A stretch of DNA of 64,000 bases from Paenarthrobacter aurescens (lineage in GTDB: Bacteria > Actinomycetota > Actinomycetes > Actinomycetales > Micrococcaceae): positions 97,526 through 161,525 of the forward strand of contig NZ_JAOEFX010000012.1 of the NCBI RefSeq assembly GCF_025421775.1, read 5' to 3'. The position numbers were made by a program, and so were the translations under genes. Every line of letters begins with the position of its first letter. Position 1 is the stretch's first letter. Positions 24,819-34,012 of this stretch are shown in pieces. The notes below the pieces were generated by a model. It did no database searches, had not been told where the DNA came from, and saw only the letters and a program-made list of their open reading frames with translations.

Positions 24819-24901
24819 GCGTTCATCACCGGAGCCGTGCCCGACGCTGAGTCAGGCCGGGCACGGCATCCCCCACGCGAAGTGACCCCTATGGAGGACG
24901 C

Positions 24902-25819
24902 ATGAATTTCATCAACGTTGAGAACCTCTCCAAGCACTTCGGGCAATTCCGGGCCTTGAATGACATCAACTTCTCGGTGGCTGCCGGGAGATCCATGGCC
25001 ATCATAGGTCCCAACGGATCAGGAAAAACGACCCTTGTCCGCTGCCTTCTGGGCTTGCTGGCCCCGAGCGAAGGTACAGCAGACATCGCTGGGTTGCCCT
25101 ACGACCCGCGCCATCCATCACGTGTTGGCTATCTGCCGGAGGAACGTGGAAACTTCCAACGTGATACGCCCCTGGACGTGATCCGTCTCTTTGGAAAACT
25201 CCGCGGCCTCAGCCATAGCGACGCTACTTCCCAAGCGTACGACTACCTCGATGAGGTTGCCCTGACCGCACAAGCACGCGTGCCAATACAGACGCTATCG
25301 AACGGGCAACAGCAGAAGATTCATCTGGGAGTCACCTTTATTGGTAACCCGGACCTCCTGGTTTTGGACGAACCTACGCGAGGATTCGATCCAATCAACC
25401 AAGCAATCTTCAAAACGTTCTTGCAAAGGCAACTGCGCGAAGGGACCACTCTCATTCTCGTGACAAACCAGATGCACGAAGTTGAAGAACTCACCGACCA
25501 TGTCCTCTTCCTGCGTAACGGCGACCAATATTTTGTTGGGGAGGTGGAGGACGCGAGGCAAAAGCTTGGTGGGCGTCGCACGGTCCTGACCTACACCGGA
25601 GAACTACCGGCAAAGGCACAGCAGTGGGAGCTAAAGGCTTTGGAGAAGGGAACGGTACTCATGGACAGCCAACATGAGCTGCGCTCAGCCAACCAAATGC
25701 TGCAACAGCTGCTCAGCGCCGGCGTGAACGTGACGGACTTCAACACGCGGTTGTCGAGTCTCGATGAAATATTCGTCGGCGTCTATGGCGAAACCGGGCA
25801 GTTCGGAGATCTGAACTGA
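24902..25819 (+). CDS. ABC transporter ATP-binding protein (NatA-like)
   Basis: A 305-residue ATPase with Walker A GPNGSGKTT, Walker B LLVLDEPTRGFDP and the H-loop region LVTNQMHEVEEL. The signature motif reads LSNGQQQ in place of LSGGQ. The C-terminal extension resembles the DUF4162-type domain of NatA/bacteriocin exporters. GGAGG precedes the ATG. Its stop overlaps the permease start (TGATG). It probably exports, or gives immunity to, the small peptide upstream. Confidence 0.9.
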   Translation: MNFINVENLSKHFGQFRALNDINFSVAAGRSMAIIGPNGSGKTTLVRCLLGLLAPSEGTADIAGLPYDPRHPSRVGYLPEERGNFQRDTPLDVIRLFGKLRGLSHSDATSQAYDYLDEVALTAQARVPIQTLSNGQQQKIHLGVTFIGNPDLLVLDEPTRGFDPINQAIFKTFLQRQLREGTTLILVTNQMHEVEELTDHVLFLRNGDQYFVGEVEDARQKLGGRRTVLTYTGELPAKAQQWELKALEKGTVLMDSQHELRSANQMLQQLLSAGVNVTDFNTRLSSLDEIFVGVYGETGQFGDLN

Positions 25820-27018
25820 TGGACATTCCGAATCGGACCCTGCTGGCTTTCGAACTCAAACGACATTTCAGGAGGAAGAGCTACTGGGGAGCGGCAGCCA
25901 TCGTCCCCCTTGTGGTCATCGTATTGGTGATCCTGGCTCAGTTGGGCGCGGCAGCCACCAAGAGCAATGGGTCGAGCGACACGGTGGGCGTGATGACGTT
26001 CTACTACGCAGATCCCGGGAACTTCATTGACAGCAAGCTTGCCGATGAATCCGGGGGCACCCGTGTACTTGATGCTGCCGCAGCCATCGAAGACGTGGCC
26101 GCCGGCAGCAAGCAAACTCTGCTGGTGTACCCCACGGACCTCAGCAGTGGCCGGATAGACATCTATGAGAACAACACCGGCTTGGTAGGTGATCAACGGT
26201 CTACGGCGTTGGCCCGCCAACTATTGCAAGTCTCCCTGGTGCGAGGGCTTGAAACGCCCGAATTGACCAAACCTCTGACAGGGAGCATCGAAGTCAATCG
26301 TGTTGGCTACAGAAATGGCAGCACCGACCCCGGCTTGTGGTCCGTTGCGCCTCCATTGGTCTACTTGCTCCTGTTTTTCGCAGTGACAATTTTCCTGGGT
26401 CAGCAGATCATGTCCAGTTTCGCGGAGGAACGGGAACAGAAGATCCGCGAAATACTCTTTCTGGACGCGTCTCCGGCAAGCGTCTACGCAACCAAAATCT
26501 TGACCACTGCCACGCTGGGTCTGGTTCAGCTCCTGGTCATGTCGCTGCCGCTCGGGATCTTCTACCTGGCGGCTGGCAGGGACCTTGGCCTCCCCTTGCC
26601 TGCTATCGATCTCTGGGTGTTCGATGCTTCGAAGATGGCCGTGGGACTGGTGATTCTTGCCCTTGGCGTCAGCTTCATGGTGGCAATTCATGCAGCAATC
26701 GGTGCCCGGATCAGAAGTGCTCGTGAGGGTTCTGCGTTTGCCACGTTGTTCGTCCTCATGATGTTCGCCCCCGGATACACGTTGGGCCTGCTTTCGGAGG
26801 ATCCGGGATCACCCATTGTTCAGGTCCTCACGTTCTTTCCTCCGACGGCACCCAGCACCCTGCTCTTCAGGAACGCTTTCGGAAACGTCTCGACGGCCGA
26901 GCTCATTGTCAGCTGCGTCATCCTCTTGGCAGCCACCATCCTCGCCTTCGTCATTGGGCGACGCGTCTACTCCGGCAAGGGAACAAGGCGAGGCGTCATC
27001 GGAAGCCTGGGGAAGTAG
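25819..27018 (+). CDS. ABC-2 type permease (NatB-like)
   Basis: A 399-residue membrane protein. One helix near residues 23-45 is followed by an extracytoplasmic domain of about 130 residues and then five or six helices from about residue 175 to the end, the arrangement of NatB/ABC-2 permeases. The conserved EEREQKIREILFLDASP segment follows the second helix. It forms an exporter with the overlapping ATPase gene. Confidence 0.88.
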   Translation: MDIPNRTLLAFELKRHFRRKSYWGAAAIVPLVVIVLVILAQLGAAATKSNGSSDTVGVMTFYYADPGNFIDSKLADESGGTRVLDAAAAIEDVAAGSKQTLLVYPTDLSSGRIDIYENNTGLVGDQRSTALARQLLQVSLVRGLETPELTKPLTGSIEVNRVGYRNGSTDPGLWSVAPPLVYLLLFFAVTIFLGQQIMSSFAEEREQKIREILFLDASPASVYATKILTTATLGLVQLLVMSLPLGIFYLAAGRDLGLPLPAIDLWVFDASKMAVGLVILALGVSFMVAIHAAIGARIRSAREGSAFATLFVLMMFAPGYTLGLLSEDPGSPIVQVLTFFPPTAPSTLLFRNAFGNVSTAELIVSCVILLAATILAFVIGRRVYSGKGTRRGVIGSLGK

Positions 27019-27105
27019 CCGTGGCCGGTGGCTGCAAGCCTTATGACTACGGGTGAGATTCATCATTGGCTATGCTGGGCACTCGATGATGGGGGGCGTC
27101 ACAAC

Positions 27106-27507
27106 ATGAAGAAGATCCATGGCAAGAGTGCCAACGGTTATTGGTTGATGTTGGCGGGCTGGTACGGACTGACCATCGGTCTCGCGACGATGACCCCAAT
27201 GCCCTGGCTCCTGGTGGTGGGCGGGATCTTCATCGTTTTTCCCTTGGTTGTGGGCTTGCTCTATGGGCAGATCGGCCGCAAAGTTCAGCACAAGCCAGGT
27301 CCGGACAGCCCGGCGATTGGCATCGTGGCTACCGTCTTCGCCGTGGTGGCCACACTTCTGCATGGCTCCTCAATCGTTGGATGGGCAGGGCCGGTCCTGG
27401 GCTTAGCCACGTTCATCGGCATGTACCTTTGCCTACGCCGGTACGGTCACTTCCGTACGAGCCTCCAGGAGGTTTCGCCCGACCAGCAAAGGGAGAACGC
27501 TCGCTGA
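27106..27507 (+). CDS. Four-helix membrane protein
   Basis: A 133-residue protein with four hydrophobic segments (about 10-30, 34-54, 72-90, 93-112) and a charged C-terminus. A G-rich ribosome-binding stretch lies at 27090-27096. No family recognised. It follows the ABC permease by 87 bp on the same strand and may belong to the same locus. Confidence 0.65.
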   Translation: MKKIHGKSANGYWLMLAGWYGLTIGLATMTPMPWLLVVGGIFIVFPLVVGLLYGQIGRKVQHKPGPDSPAIGIVATVFAVVATLLHGSSIVGWAGPVLGLATFIGMYLCLRRYGHFRTSLQEVSPDQQRENAR

Positions 27508-27517
27508 TCAGCGAGCG
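27498..27517. terminator. Perfect 20-bp palindrome at a stop codon
   Basis: Arms CGCTCGCT and AGCGAGCG flank GATC. It spans the stop codon of the four-helix membrane protein and may act as a terminator, though there is no T-run. Confidence 0.45.
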
Positions 27518-27697
27518 CTCACCGCTTGATGGCTTGGAGCGTAGCCGCGTCGCCGGTGGCGAATCCTGGATGAATCGCTTGCCAGGGGGGCTGGCTGAAC
27601 TGCCTGGGAGGGAACGGAAACGCAAGGAGAATGAGATCTCCCGATGGCGCCAAATGTTCCAGGAAATGGAACACCAGCGACGCTCCAGCCTCCAAAA

Positions 27698-27737
27698 AGC
27701 CCCGGCCACCCAGTCAATCGACTGAGCGGCCGGGGCT
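27698..27737 (-). terminator. Rho-independent terminator of the MFS operon
   Basis: Perfect 10-bp arms AGCCCCGGCC and GGCCGGGGCT enclose a 20-nt loop. On the minus strand the hairpin is followed by TTTTT. It lies 16 bp beyond the stop of the transporter gene. Confidence 0.8.
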
Positions 27738-27752
27738 CCTGCACCAACGAAC

Positions 27753-29075
27753 CTACAGAACCGTGGTCCGAGTCAGCGACAGGTCCTTCGTCTCGCGGAA
27801 GAACAGGACCACAACCACAGCGGATACCAGCGCCATGCCCATCAGGTAGAAGGCGGGGGCCAGCGGAGTTCCGAAGCCAGCAACCAAGCCGGTGGCCACG
27901 AACGGAGCAGTTCCACCGAACAATACGTACGCCAGGGTGTAACCGATGGCGGAACCAGAAGAACGTACCGAAGGCGGGAACATCTCCACCAAAGCCGGCA
28001 CGTTTGATGTTCCGATCACGGCTACCAAGGCACCCAGGACACTGGTGCCCACGATCGCGAACCCGAGCCCCAGCGGCATGATGGAGAACGCCGGAATGGT
28101 CATCACCACGAATCCAACACAGGCCACCAGCAGCATCCGTTTCCGCCCATACCGGTCGCTCGCTCGAGCAGCCAGGGGACAAACCGCCGTGTACACCAGC
28201 ATGGTGATCACGCTGGTGATCATGGATTCCGCCGACGAGTAGCCGAGGCTCGACGTCATGTAGGCGATCATGTAGCTGCTCATCAGGTAGTACGCGATGG
28301 CATTGGTGATGCTGTAGCCGAAGAGCGTGAAGATCTGGCGCGAGCACATCCGGATGGCATCGCCCAGGGGCCGCTTGGCAACTTCGCCCGTCTTCTCCAG
28401 ACCACGGAACACCGGGGTGTCGTCAACCCTTGACCGGATGTAGAGGCCAATGAGCCCAAGAGGCGCAGCCAGCAGGAACGGAATCCGCCAGCCCCAAGCC
28501 TGAAGGTCGGCAGGGCTCAGAGTCGCCGTGATGGCGGCACCCAGCAGTGCGCCTGCAACCGATGCCAGGCCAACGGTGGCCGGAATGATGCTGGCGTACG
28601 TCGCCCGCTTACCTTCGGGAGCGTACTCAACAATGAAGGCGGACGAACCCGTGTACTCGCCACCGGTGGTGAAGCCCTGGACCGCACGGAACACGAACAG
28701 CAGGATTGGCGCCCAGACACCGATCACCGCGAACGTGGGCAGGATACCGATGCAGAACGTCGCCGCGCTCATGATCAGCACACACAGGCCGAGCATCTTG
28801 TTGCGGCCAATCCGGTCACCGTAGCGTCCAAAGAAAGCCGCCCCGAGCGGCCTGGCGATGAAACCGCCGGCGAAGATCGCCCACACGGCCAGAAGTGACG
28901 CCGTCGTCGAATAGTCCGGGAAGAAGAGTTTCGCGATGGTGACGGACATGACCGCATAAGCCGCAGAGTCGAACCATTCGACAAAATTTCCGACGGCGGC
29001 TGCCGCGGCGACGCGCTTAAGGCTCCGGCGAGGGGAAGACTCGGTTTCAGCAACTTTCTCGGTCATCGTATTCAT
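27753..29075 (-). CDS. MFS transporter, metabolite:H+ symporter family
   Basis: A 440-residue twelve-helix transporter of the MHS (proline/betaine/citrate-type) group. Signatures are NFVEWFDSAAYAV in helix 1, GRYGDRIGRNKML in the loop after helix 2, and RAVQGFTTGGEYTGSS in helix 4. Its ATG overlaps the stop of the acyl-CoA ligase gene (ATGA). Co-transcription with acyl-CoA genes points to uptake of a carboxylic acid. Confidence 0.93.
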   Translation of the reverse strand: MNTMTEKVAETESSPRRSLKRVAAAAAVGNFVEWFDSAAYAVMSVTIAKLFFPDYSTTASLLAVWAIFAGGFIARPLGAAFFGRYGDRIGRNKMLGLCVLIMSAATFCIGILPTFAVIGVWAPILLFVFRAVQGFTTGGEYTGSSAFIVEYAPEGKRATYASIIPATVGLASVAGALLGAAITATLSPADLQAWGWRIPFLLAAPLGLIGLYIRSRVDDTPVFRGLEKTGEVAKRPLGDAIRMCSRQIFTLFGYSITNAIAYYLMSSYMIAYMTSSLGYSSAESMITSVITMLVYTAVCPLAARASDRYGRKRMLLVACVGFVVMTIPAFSIMPLGLGFAIVGTSVLGALVAVIGTSNVPALVEMFPPSVRSSGSAIGYTLAYVLFGGTAPFVATGLVAGFGTPLAPAFYLMGMALVSAVVVVLFFRETKDLSLTRTTVL

Positions 29076-30664
29076 GATTGTTGTCCTTCGGGGCGGGGAG
29101 AGGCTACAACGTGTGGGAGTTCGCGGAGTTGGGCCCGCTGGACTTTTCCAGTGGCGGACTTCGGCAGCGCGGTGACGTATTCAATGAATCGTGGGTAGGC
29201 GAAGCGGGAGAAGTTCTCCTTCACGTGCGCAACGATGGTTTCGCTCAGGTCCGCTCCCCCAGCGTGACCGGGCATCAGTTCAATCCAAGCCTTGATGGAC
29301 TGGCCTCGGAGCTCGTCGGGCACGCCGGTGACCGACACGTCCCTGACGGGATCGAGTTCGCGAATGACTGCCTCCAGCTCATAGGGCCCCACACGGTATC
29401 CGGACGTTTTGATGACGTCGTCGGTCCTCCCCAGGAACCAGAAGTAGCCGTCCTCGTCCGTATATGCCTGGTCTTTGGTGTGGTACCAACCGCCTCCGAA
29501 CGCGGTGGCGGACGCCTCCGGCATGTTCCAGTATCCCAAGGGAAATTGCGGGTTGGATCGCGCGCGGAGGCAGATCTCGCCGGTCTCGCCCGTGGCTACT
29601 TCCTGCTCGTTGTTGTCCAGCAGGCGGACCTCCCATCCAGGAAGTGGACGCCCCATGGACCCGGGTTTCACGGGAACATCCGGATAGTTGCCCAGCAGCG
29701 GGTAGGACTCGGTGGAACCGTAGTAGTCCAGTAGGGTCACGCCGTATTGAGCTTCGAACCAAGAGATCAGGTCCGGCGTCAGCGGCTCATTGGAGGAGCA
29801 AACTGTCCGCAGGTGCAGCGGGTAGCGGGTACCGGCGTCGGGCACGTCTTCGCGCATCTTGCGCAGGAATGTCGGGTTCACCAGCGCGCTGGTGACGCGG
29901 TGGCGGCTCATGCTGTCCAGCAGGGCTGCGGGATCAAAGCCGCCATTGGGCCGGAAGACCAGGTGTGTGGCGCCGAGCCGGAGCGGGCCCATGAGCTTTG
30001 CCAGCGACCATGCCCAGTCCCCCGCGCCGTAGAACACATCGCCGTCGCCGATCTGGTGGCAGTACTCGAATTCGTTGTGGCCAAGGAGAGTCCGATGCGC
30101 GTGGACGATTCCTTTCGCACGGCCGGTGGTGCCCGAGGTGTAGAAGATGAGGGCAGGGTCTTCAGCTTTGGTTTCGACGTCCTGGAATTCGGTGGGCGCT
30201 TGAGTGATGGCCGGGCTGTCGATGTCGATGAACGTACCCTCGTAGTCCTTGAACAAGTGCTTCGCTGACTCCTCGGCGATGATCACCGACGCGCCACTGT
30301 CCTCCAACCGGAACCGGATCGGTTCCGCTGCCCAGAGCAGGGACATCGTGACCAGGATGGCGCCGGTCCGGAGCACGCCCAAGTAGGCGGCCGGGGTGTC
30401 GGAACGCTGCGGCAGCAGGACGGCGACGCGGTCGCCCTTCTTGATGCCCGCCTTTTGGAGGGTGGCGGCGATCTGGCGGGAACGGTCCTGGATCTCGCCC
30501 CAGCTCACCTCGCGTTGACCTTCGACGGCGGACTCCAGGATGAGCGCCCGCTTGTCCCTTGGGTGCCGGTCGGCGACGTCGACGGCCATGTTGTAGAGCT
30601 CTGGAACCTCCCAGCGGTGGCTGTTCCGCAGTTCGGTGTAGCGGTCTTGGGTTGCTGTTTTCAC
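29072..30664 (-). CDS. AMP-forming acyl-CoA synthetase
   Basis: A 530-residue adenylate-forming ligase. Motifs are YTSGTTGRAKGIVHAH (ATP binding), YGSTESYPLLG, YHTKDQAYTDEDGYFWFLGR (hinge region) and the C-terminal lysine in PKSATGKVQR. The overall pattern is nearest to medium-chain and aromatic acyl-CoA ligases. It would activate the acid taken up by the downstream transporter. The gene lies between the enoyl-CoA hydratase and MFS genes in one operon. Confidence 0.93.
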   Translation of the reverse strand: MKTATQDRYTELRNSHRWEVPELYNMAVDVADRHPRDKRALILESAVEGQREVSWGEIQDRSRQIAATLQKAGIKKGDRVAVLLPQRSDTPAAYLGVLRTGAILVTMSLLWAAEPIRFRLEDSGASVIIAEESAKHLFKDYEGTFIDIDSPAITQAPTEFQDVETKAEDPALIFYTSGTTGRAKGIVHAHRTLLGHNEFEYCHQIGDGDVFYGAGDWAWSLAKLMGPLRLGATHLVFRPNGGFDPAALLDSMSRHRVTSALVNPTFLRKMREDVPDAGTRYPLHLRTVCSSNEPLTPDLISWFEAQYGVTLLDYYGSTESYPLLGNYPDVPVKPGSMGRPLPGWEVRLLDNNEQEVATGETGEICLRARSNPQFPLGYWNMPEASATAFGGGWYHTKDQAYTDEDGYFWFLGRTDDVIKTSGYRVGPYELEAVIRELDPVRDVSVTGVPDELRGQSIKAWIELMPGHAGGADLSETIVAHVKENFSRFAYPRFIEYVTALPKSATGKVQRAQLRELPHVVASPRPEGQQS

Positions 30665-30681
30665 GGTGTTCTCCCGTCCGA

Positions 30682-31446
30682 TCAGCGGCGGCCGGCGAGG
30701 AAGCGGGCCATTTCGCGCTGCGGTTCGCCGGTGCCGTACGCCTCGCGGTGCACGCGCTTGGCTTCTGCCATGGCGTCGCTGAGGTCGTCGTCTTCCAGGC
30801 TGCGCAGGCGGTTCTTGGTCAGGCGGACTGCGCCCGGGGGAAGGAGGCTCAAGCGGGCGGCGAGGTCCTTGGCGTATGCCAGCACGCCGCCGTCGTCCGC
30901 CAAGTAGTTAAGGAGGCCGAGACGCTGAGCTTCGGCAGCGTCCACCAGTTCGCCGGTGAGGACGAACTGGGAGGTCTTGGACTTGCCCAGGATGCTCCAC
31001 ATGGCCCAGATGCCGGTGATGCTGGGGATGCCGGAGAGGACTTCGGGCTGGCCCATGCGGACTTTGGAGTCGCCGACGCGGAGGTCCGCGAGCAGTGAGT
31101 ACTGGAAACCGGAGCCGGCGGCGACGCCGTTGACGGCCGCGATGGTGATCTGGTCGAGGTTGCGGACGGCGCGGTAGAGGCGGTCGAAACCGTCGATCCA
31201 AGCTTCCGCGGACTCGTGATCCTCAGGATTCATGGACGCGGTCTCTGCCAGGTCCTGCCCGGCGCAGAACGCCCGGCCGCTGCCGGTGAGGATGACGGTG
31301 CGGATCTCGTCGTTGCCTTTGAGGCCTTCGAGGTAGTCGATGAGTTCGCTGCGCATGGCTTCGGTCCAGGCGTTGAGCTTGTCGGGGCGGTTGAGGGTGA
31401 TGATGGCAGTGGGGCCGGTCTGTTCGAAGAGGACGTCCTGGGACAT
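30682..31446 (-). CDS. Enoyl-CoA hydratase/isomerase
   Basis: A 254-residue crotonase-family protein. Oxyanion-hole segments are GRAFCAGQDLAE and NGVAAGSGFQYSLLAD. I choose ATG 31446, preceded by AAAGGAA, over a longer start at 31545. It is the first gene of the operon with the acyl-CoA ligase and transporter, divergent from a LysR regulator, which suggests beta-oxidation-like breakdown of one acid. Confidence 0.92.
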   Translation of the reverse strand: MSQDVLFEQTGPTAIITLNRPDKLNAWTEAMRSELIDYLEGLKGNDEIRTVILTGSGRAFCAGQDLAETASMNPEDHESAEAWIDGFDRLYRAVRNLDQITIAAVNGVAAGSGFQYSLLADLRVGDSKVRMGQPEVLSGIPSITGIWAMWSILGKSKTSQFVLTGELVDAAEAQRLGLLNYLADDGGVLAYAKDLAARLSLLPPGAVRLTKNRLRSLEDDDLSDAMAEAKRVHREAYGTGEPQREMARFLAGRR

Positions 31447-31562
31447 TGGGGAGTTTCCTTTGGGTCGTTGGGGCTTCTTGACTCCCATCTGACCATCGGG
31501 GAATGTGACGCGTCTAACATCAATATCTACTCGCCTTGATACCAAACTGATATGGTGCGCCG

Positions 31563-32456
31563 ATGGACCTTCACCATCTCAAGTACTTCGTGGTGCTCTC
31601 CGAGGAGCTTCATTTCGGCCGTGCGGCGCAGCGTTTGCACATGGCCCAGCCGCCGCTTTCGCAGCGGATCAAGGACTTGGAGAAAGAGCTTGGGGTGCTG
31701 CTTTTTCATCGGCGGCGCACTGGTGTGGAACTGTCCGAAGCAGGGGCTCTGCTGCTGGAGCACGCGCGTGGGGTGCTGGATCACGTGGCCATGGCGCAAG
31801 AGTCGATGCGGCGGATCCGGCCGGGTGCGTCGGGCATCCTACAGGTGGCGGTGCCGCCGGACACGAACCCTGTTGCGCTGTCCACCATGGTTTCTTCTTT
31901 TGCTGCGTCTGCGCCTGACGTTCTGCTGAATTTGCACGAGCTCACCACCGTTGAGCAGGTGGAGCGACTGCGCGACGGCGAACTCGACGTTGCGGTGGTC
32001 CGTCACCCTTTGAGCAGCGTGGGTTTCGAGTCGGGGGCTTTGTACTCGCGGGCTCTTGGGGTGGTTCTGAACGCTGCGCATCCGTTGGCTTTATTGGAGG
32101 CTGTGCCGCTGGGTGATCTGGCCGGGAATCCGTTGATCATCTTCCCGCGCCACATGGCCCCAACTTTGTACGACTCGTTCCTCCACACGTGCCGGGATGC
32201 CGGTTATCTTCCGGCGGCCATTGTTCACGCGAGGAACCAGCATTTCACGCACGGGCTGATCATGGCTGGCCGTGGCGTGCACTTCAATGAGGAGCCGTGG
32301 ACGCCGCTGCCTCCGGGGATGGTGTGGCGGCCGTTGGTTGGTGATCCGTTGGCGTGGCGGACGTCGGCGCTGTGGTTGAAGAGCCGACGGTCAGCCGAGA
32401 CGGACGCTTTTGTGGCCGCTGTGGGCGTGGGGCTGGAAGCGGGTGGGCACGGTTGA
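31563..32456 (+). CDS. LysR family transcriptional regulator
   Basis: A 297-residue LysR regulator. The N-terminal helix-turn-helix (about residues 15-60, AAQRLHMAQPPLSQRIKDLE) is followed by a periplasmic-binding-protein-like effector domain. It is divergent from the acyl-CoA operon, and the shared 116-bp region contains an AT-rich inverted pattern (GATACCAAACTGATAT) that could be its site. It most likely activates that operon in response to the acid or its CoA ester. Confidence 0.93.
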   Translation: MDLHHLKYFVVLSEELHFGRAAQRLHMAQPPLSQRIKDLEKELGVLLFHRRRTGVELSEAGALLLEHARGVLDHVAMAQESMRRIRPGASGILQVAVPPDTNPVALSTMVSSFAASAPDVLLNLHELTTVEQVERLRDGELDVAVVRHPLSSVGFESGALYSRALGVVLNAAHPLALLEAVPLGDLAGNPLIIFPRHMAPTLYDSFLHTCRDAGYLPAAIVHARNQHFTHGLIMAGRGVHFNEEPWTPLPPGMVWRPLVGDPLAWRTSALWLKSRRSAETDAFVAAVGVGLEAGGHG

Positions 32457-32550
32457 TTGAGAGCGTTTGCAGAACCCCTTGAAGGTCTTGGCGCCTGAAG
32501 CGTAACCTGCACGCAAAGAGGCGGCGATTGCAGGACTATAGGAGCGCGGC

Positions 32551-32934
32551 ATGAATTTGCTGAGCCAGATACTCGCCGGATCCACCGGTCTGGCGCTGAT
32601 CACCGTTGGCATACTGGAGATCTTCTTCCATGGCGATCAACGGTTTTACCGAATCTTCCTCATTAGGCCGGAAGACGTGCGCGCAGTGCGGATGTGGGCG
32701 ATGAATGTTGGCGCCTACAACATCACCTTCGGCCTGGGCATCGCAGTGGGCCTGTGGCTGGTGAACTTCTCAAGCAGTCCCGCCAGCGGGTCGGCGATAA
32801 TCATCTTCTGCTGCGCGTGCCACGTCTTCCTTGGTTTCTGGCTCTGGGTCACAGAGAAGCGCCTTCTGGTCAGCGCCATCGGTCAGTCGTTCTTTCCCGC
32901 GCTGGTGATCGTTTTCTACGTTCTTCTTCACTAG
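32551..32934 (+). CDS. DUF1304 membrane protein
   Basis: A 127-residue four-helix membrane protein. The pattern EIFFHGDQRFYRIF after helix 1 and NVGAYNITFGLG in helix 2 match the DUF1304 family. The function of that family is unknown. It stands alone. Confidence 0.85.
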   Translation: MNLLSQILAGSTGLALITVGILEIFFHGDQRFYRIFLIRPEDVRAVRMWAMNVGAYNITFGLGIAVGLWLVNFSSSPASGSAIIIFCCACHVFLGFWLWVTEKRLLVSAIGQSFFPALVIVFYVLLH

Positions 32935-33129
32935 TGGGGCAGCAGTGAATGACCGACAGGACTTCGATTGAGTTGCTCGACTACGCCGCGGCGATCTGGT
33001 CGGCAACACCGTATCCGGCTGCCACCGCCGCTCCGGCTGGACGTTCTGACTGGAGGCCCATGGTGCCGACCATCCCGCGGCAGAACAGGTCCGTCGGCAA
33101 TATGAGGAACAGCGGGCTACGCTTGGCGG

Positions 33130-33822
33130 GTGCAAATTCGAGCCGTCCTGTTCGATCTAGACAACACTCTGTTCGATCATCCGTCATCCGCCCGTGCCGG
33201 CGTGGATGCTTTTCTTCAACATCTTGGAACGGAGGGTTCCAACGAACTTACACGTTGCTGGTTTCAAATCGAGGAAGTCAATTACAACCGGTTCCTCGCG
33301 AACGAACTCACATTCCAGGAACAGCGCCGTGAGCGACTCCGCCAGTTCCTCCCGTTAGCCGGGCTCTCAGTTCCCCAAACGAGCGCCCGAATCGATGAGC
33401 TATTCAACAAATACCTCGAGAACTACGAGGACGCCTGGATGGCCTTTCCAGACGCGGCGCCGGCATTGAAGAACCTCCGGGCCATCGGCATGCCGGTGGG
33501 CATCATCACCAACGGGAACCACGACCAGCAAACGTCCAAGGTCAACAGAATCGGGCTCGAACCCCTCCTCGACCGGGTATTCAGCTCCGAACATATAAAC
33601 CACGCCAAACCGGCACAAGAGGCGTTCTTACAGCCCTGCAGAAGCATGAATGTGTCGCCGGCGACGACCCTTTATATCGGAGACAACTACCGAGTCGATG
33701 TCGAAGGAGCCCGGAACGCGGGGCTACAAGCCTTACATCTCAACCGCGAAGGCTCGATGCGGGAGGGAACCATCCAAATCCTTGCGGAATTGCCTCTTCG
33801 CCTCGTCGAAGGATCCCTTTAG
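33130..33822 (+). CDS. HAD-superfamily hydrolase
   Basis: A 230-residue HAD phosphatase of the YjjG/haloacid-dehalogenase-like subgroup. Motif I is DLDNTLFD with Asp9 as nucleophile, motif II is IITNG, motif III the lysine in HAKPAQEAF, and motif IV GDNYRVDVEGA. GTG 33130 is the start. Its last codons and stop (GAAGGATCCCTTTAG) coincide with a copy of the palindromic element. Substrate unknown. Confidence 0.9.
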   Translation: MQIRAVLFDLDNTLFDHPSSARAGVDAFLQHLGTEGSNELTRCWFQIEEVNYNRFLANELTFQEQRRERLRQFLPLAGLSVPQTSARIDELFNKYLENYEDAWMAFPDAAPALKNLRAIGMPVGIITNGNHDQQTSKVNRIGLEPLLDRVFSSEHINHAKPAQEAFLQPCRSMNVSPATTLYIGDNYRVDVEGARNAGLQALHLNREGSMREGTIQILAELPLRLVEGSL

Positions 33823-33830
33823 GTTCGTCG
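33801..33830. repeat. GGATC-type palindromic element inside a gene end
   Basis: CGTCGAAGGATCCCTTTAGG matches the array element. It provides the last codons and the stop of the HAD hydrolase gene. Confidence 0.6.
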
Positions 33831-33902
33831 GTTGTACGCGAAAAACCCCACGGAGCACTATTTTGGACTCTCCTTTGCCTACCGAACGTCTCCCCTCGGA
33901 AC

Positions 33903-33930
33903 GCGCCCGTTAACCGATCCCTACCGGGTA
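33903..33930. repeat. GGATC-type palindromic element, reverse copy
   Basis: On the minus strand it reads TACCCGGTAGGGATCGGTT followed by AACGGGCG, close to the copy at 14358. It lies 82 bp beyond the stop of the frameshifted small gene. Confidence 0.7.
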
Positions 33931-34012
33931 CTCGGCCGAGCATACGAAATGCTCAAGCGTCGCTCGCTTCGACGAGTAACGGGACATCCCGGGCTGCGCT
34001 GGGACGAGGATT

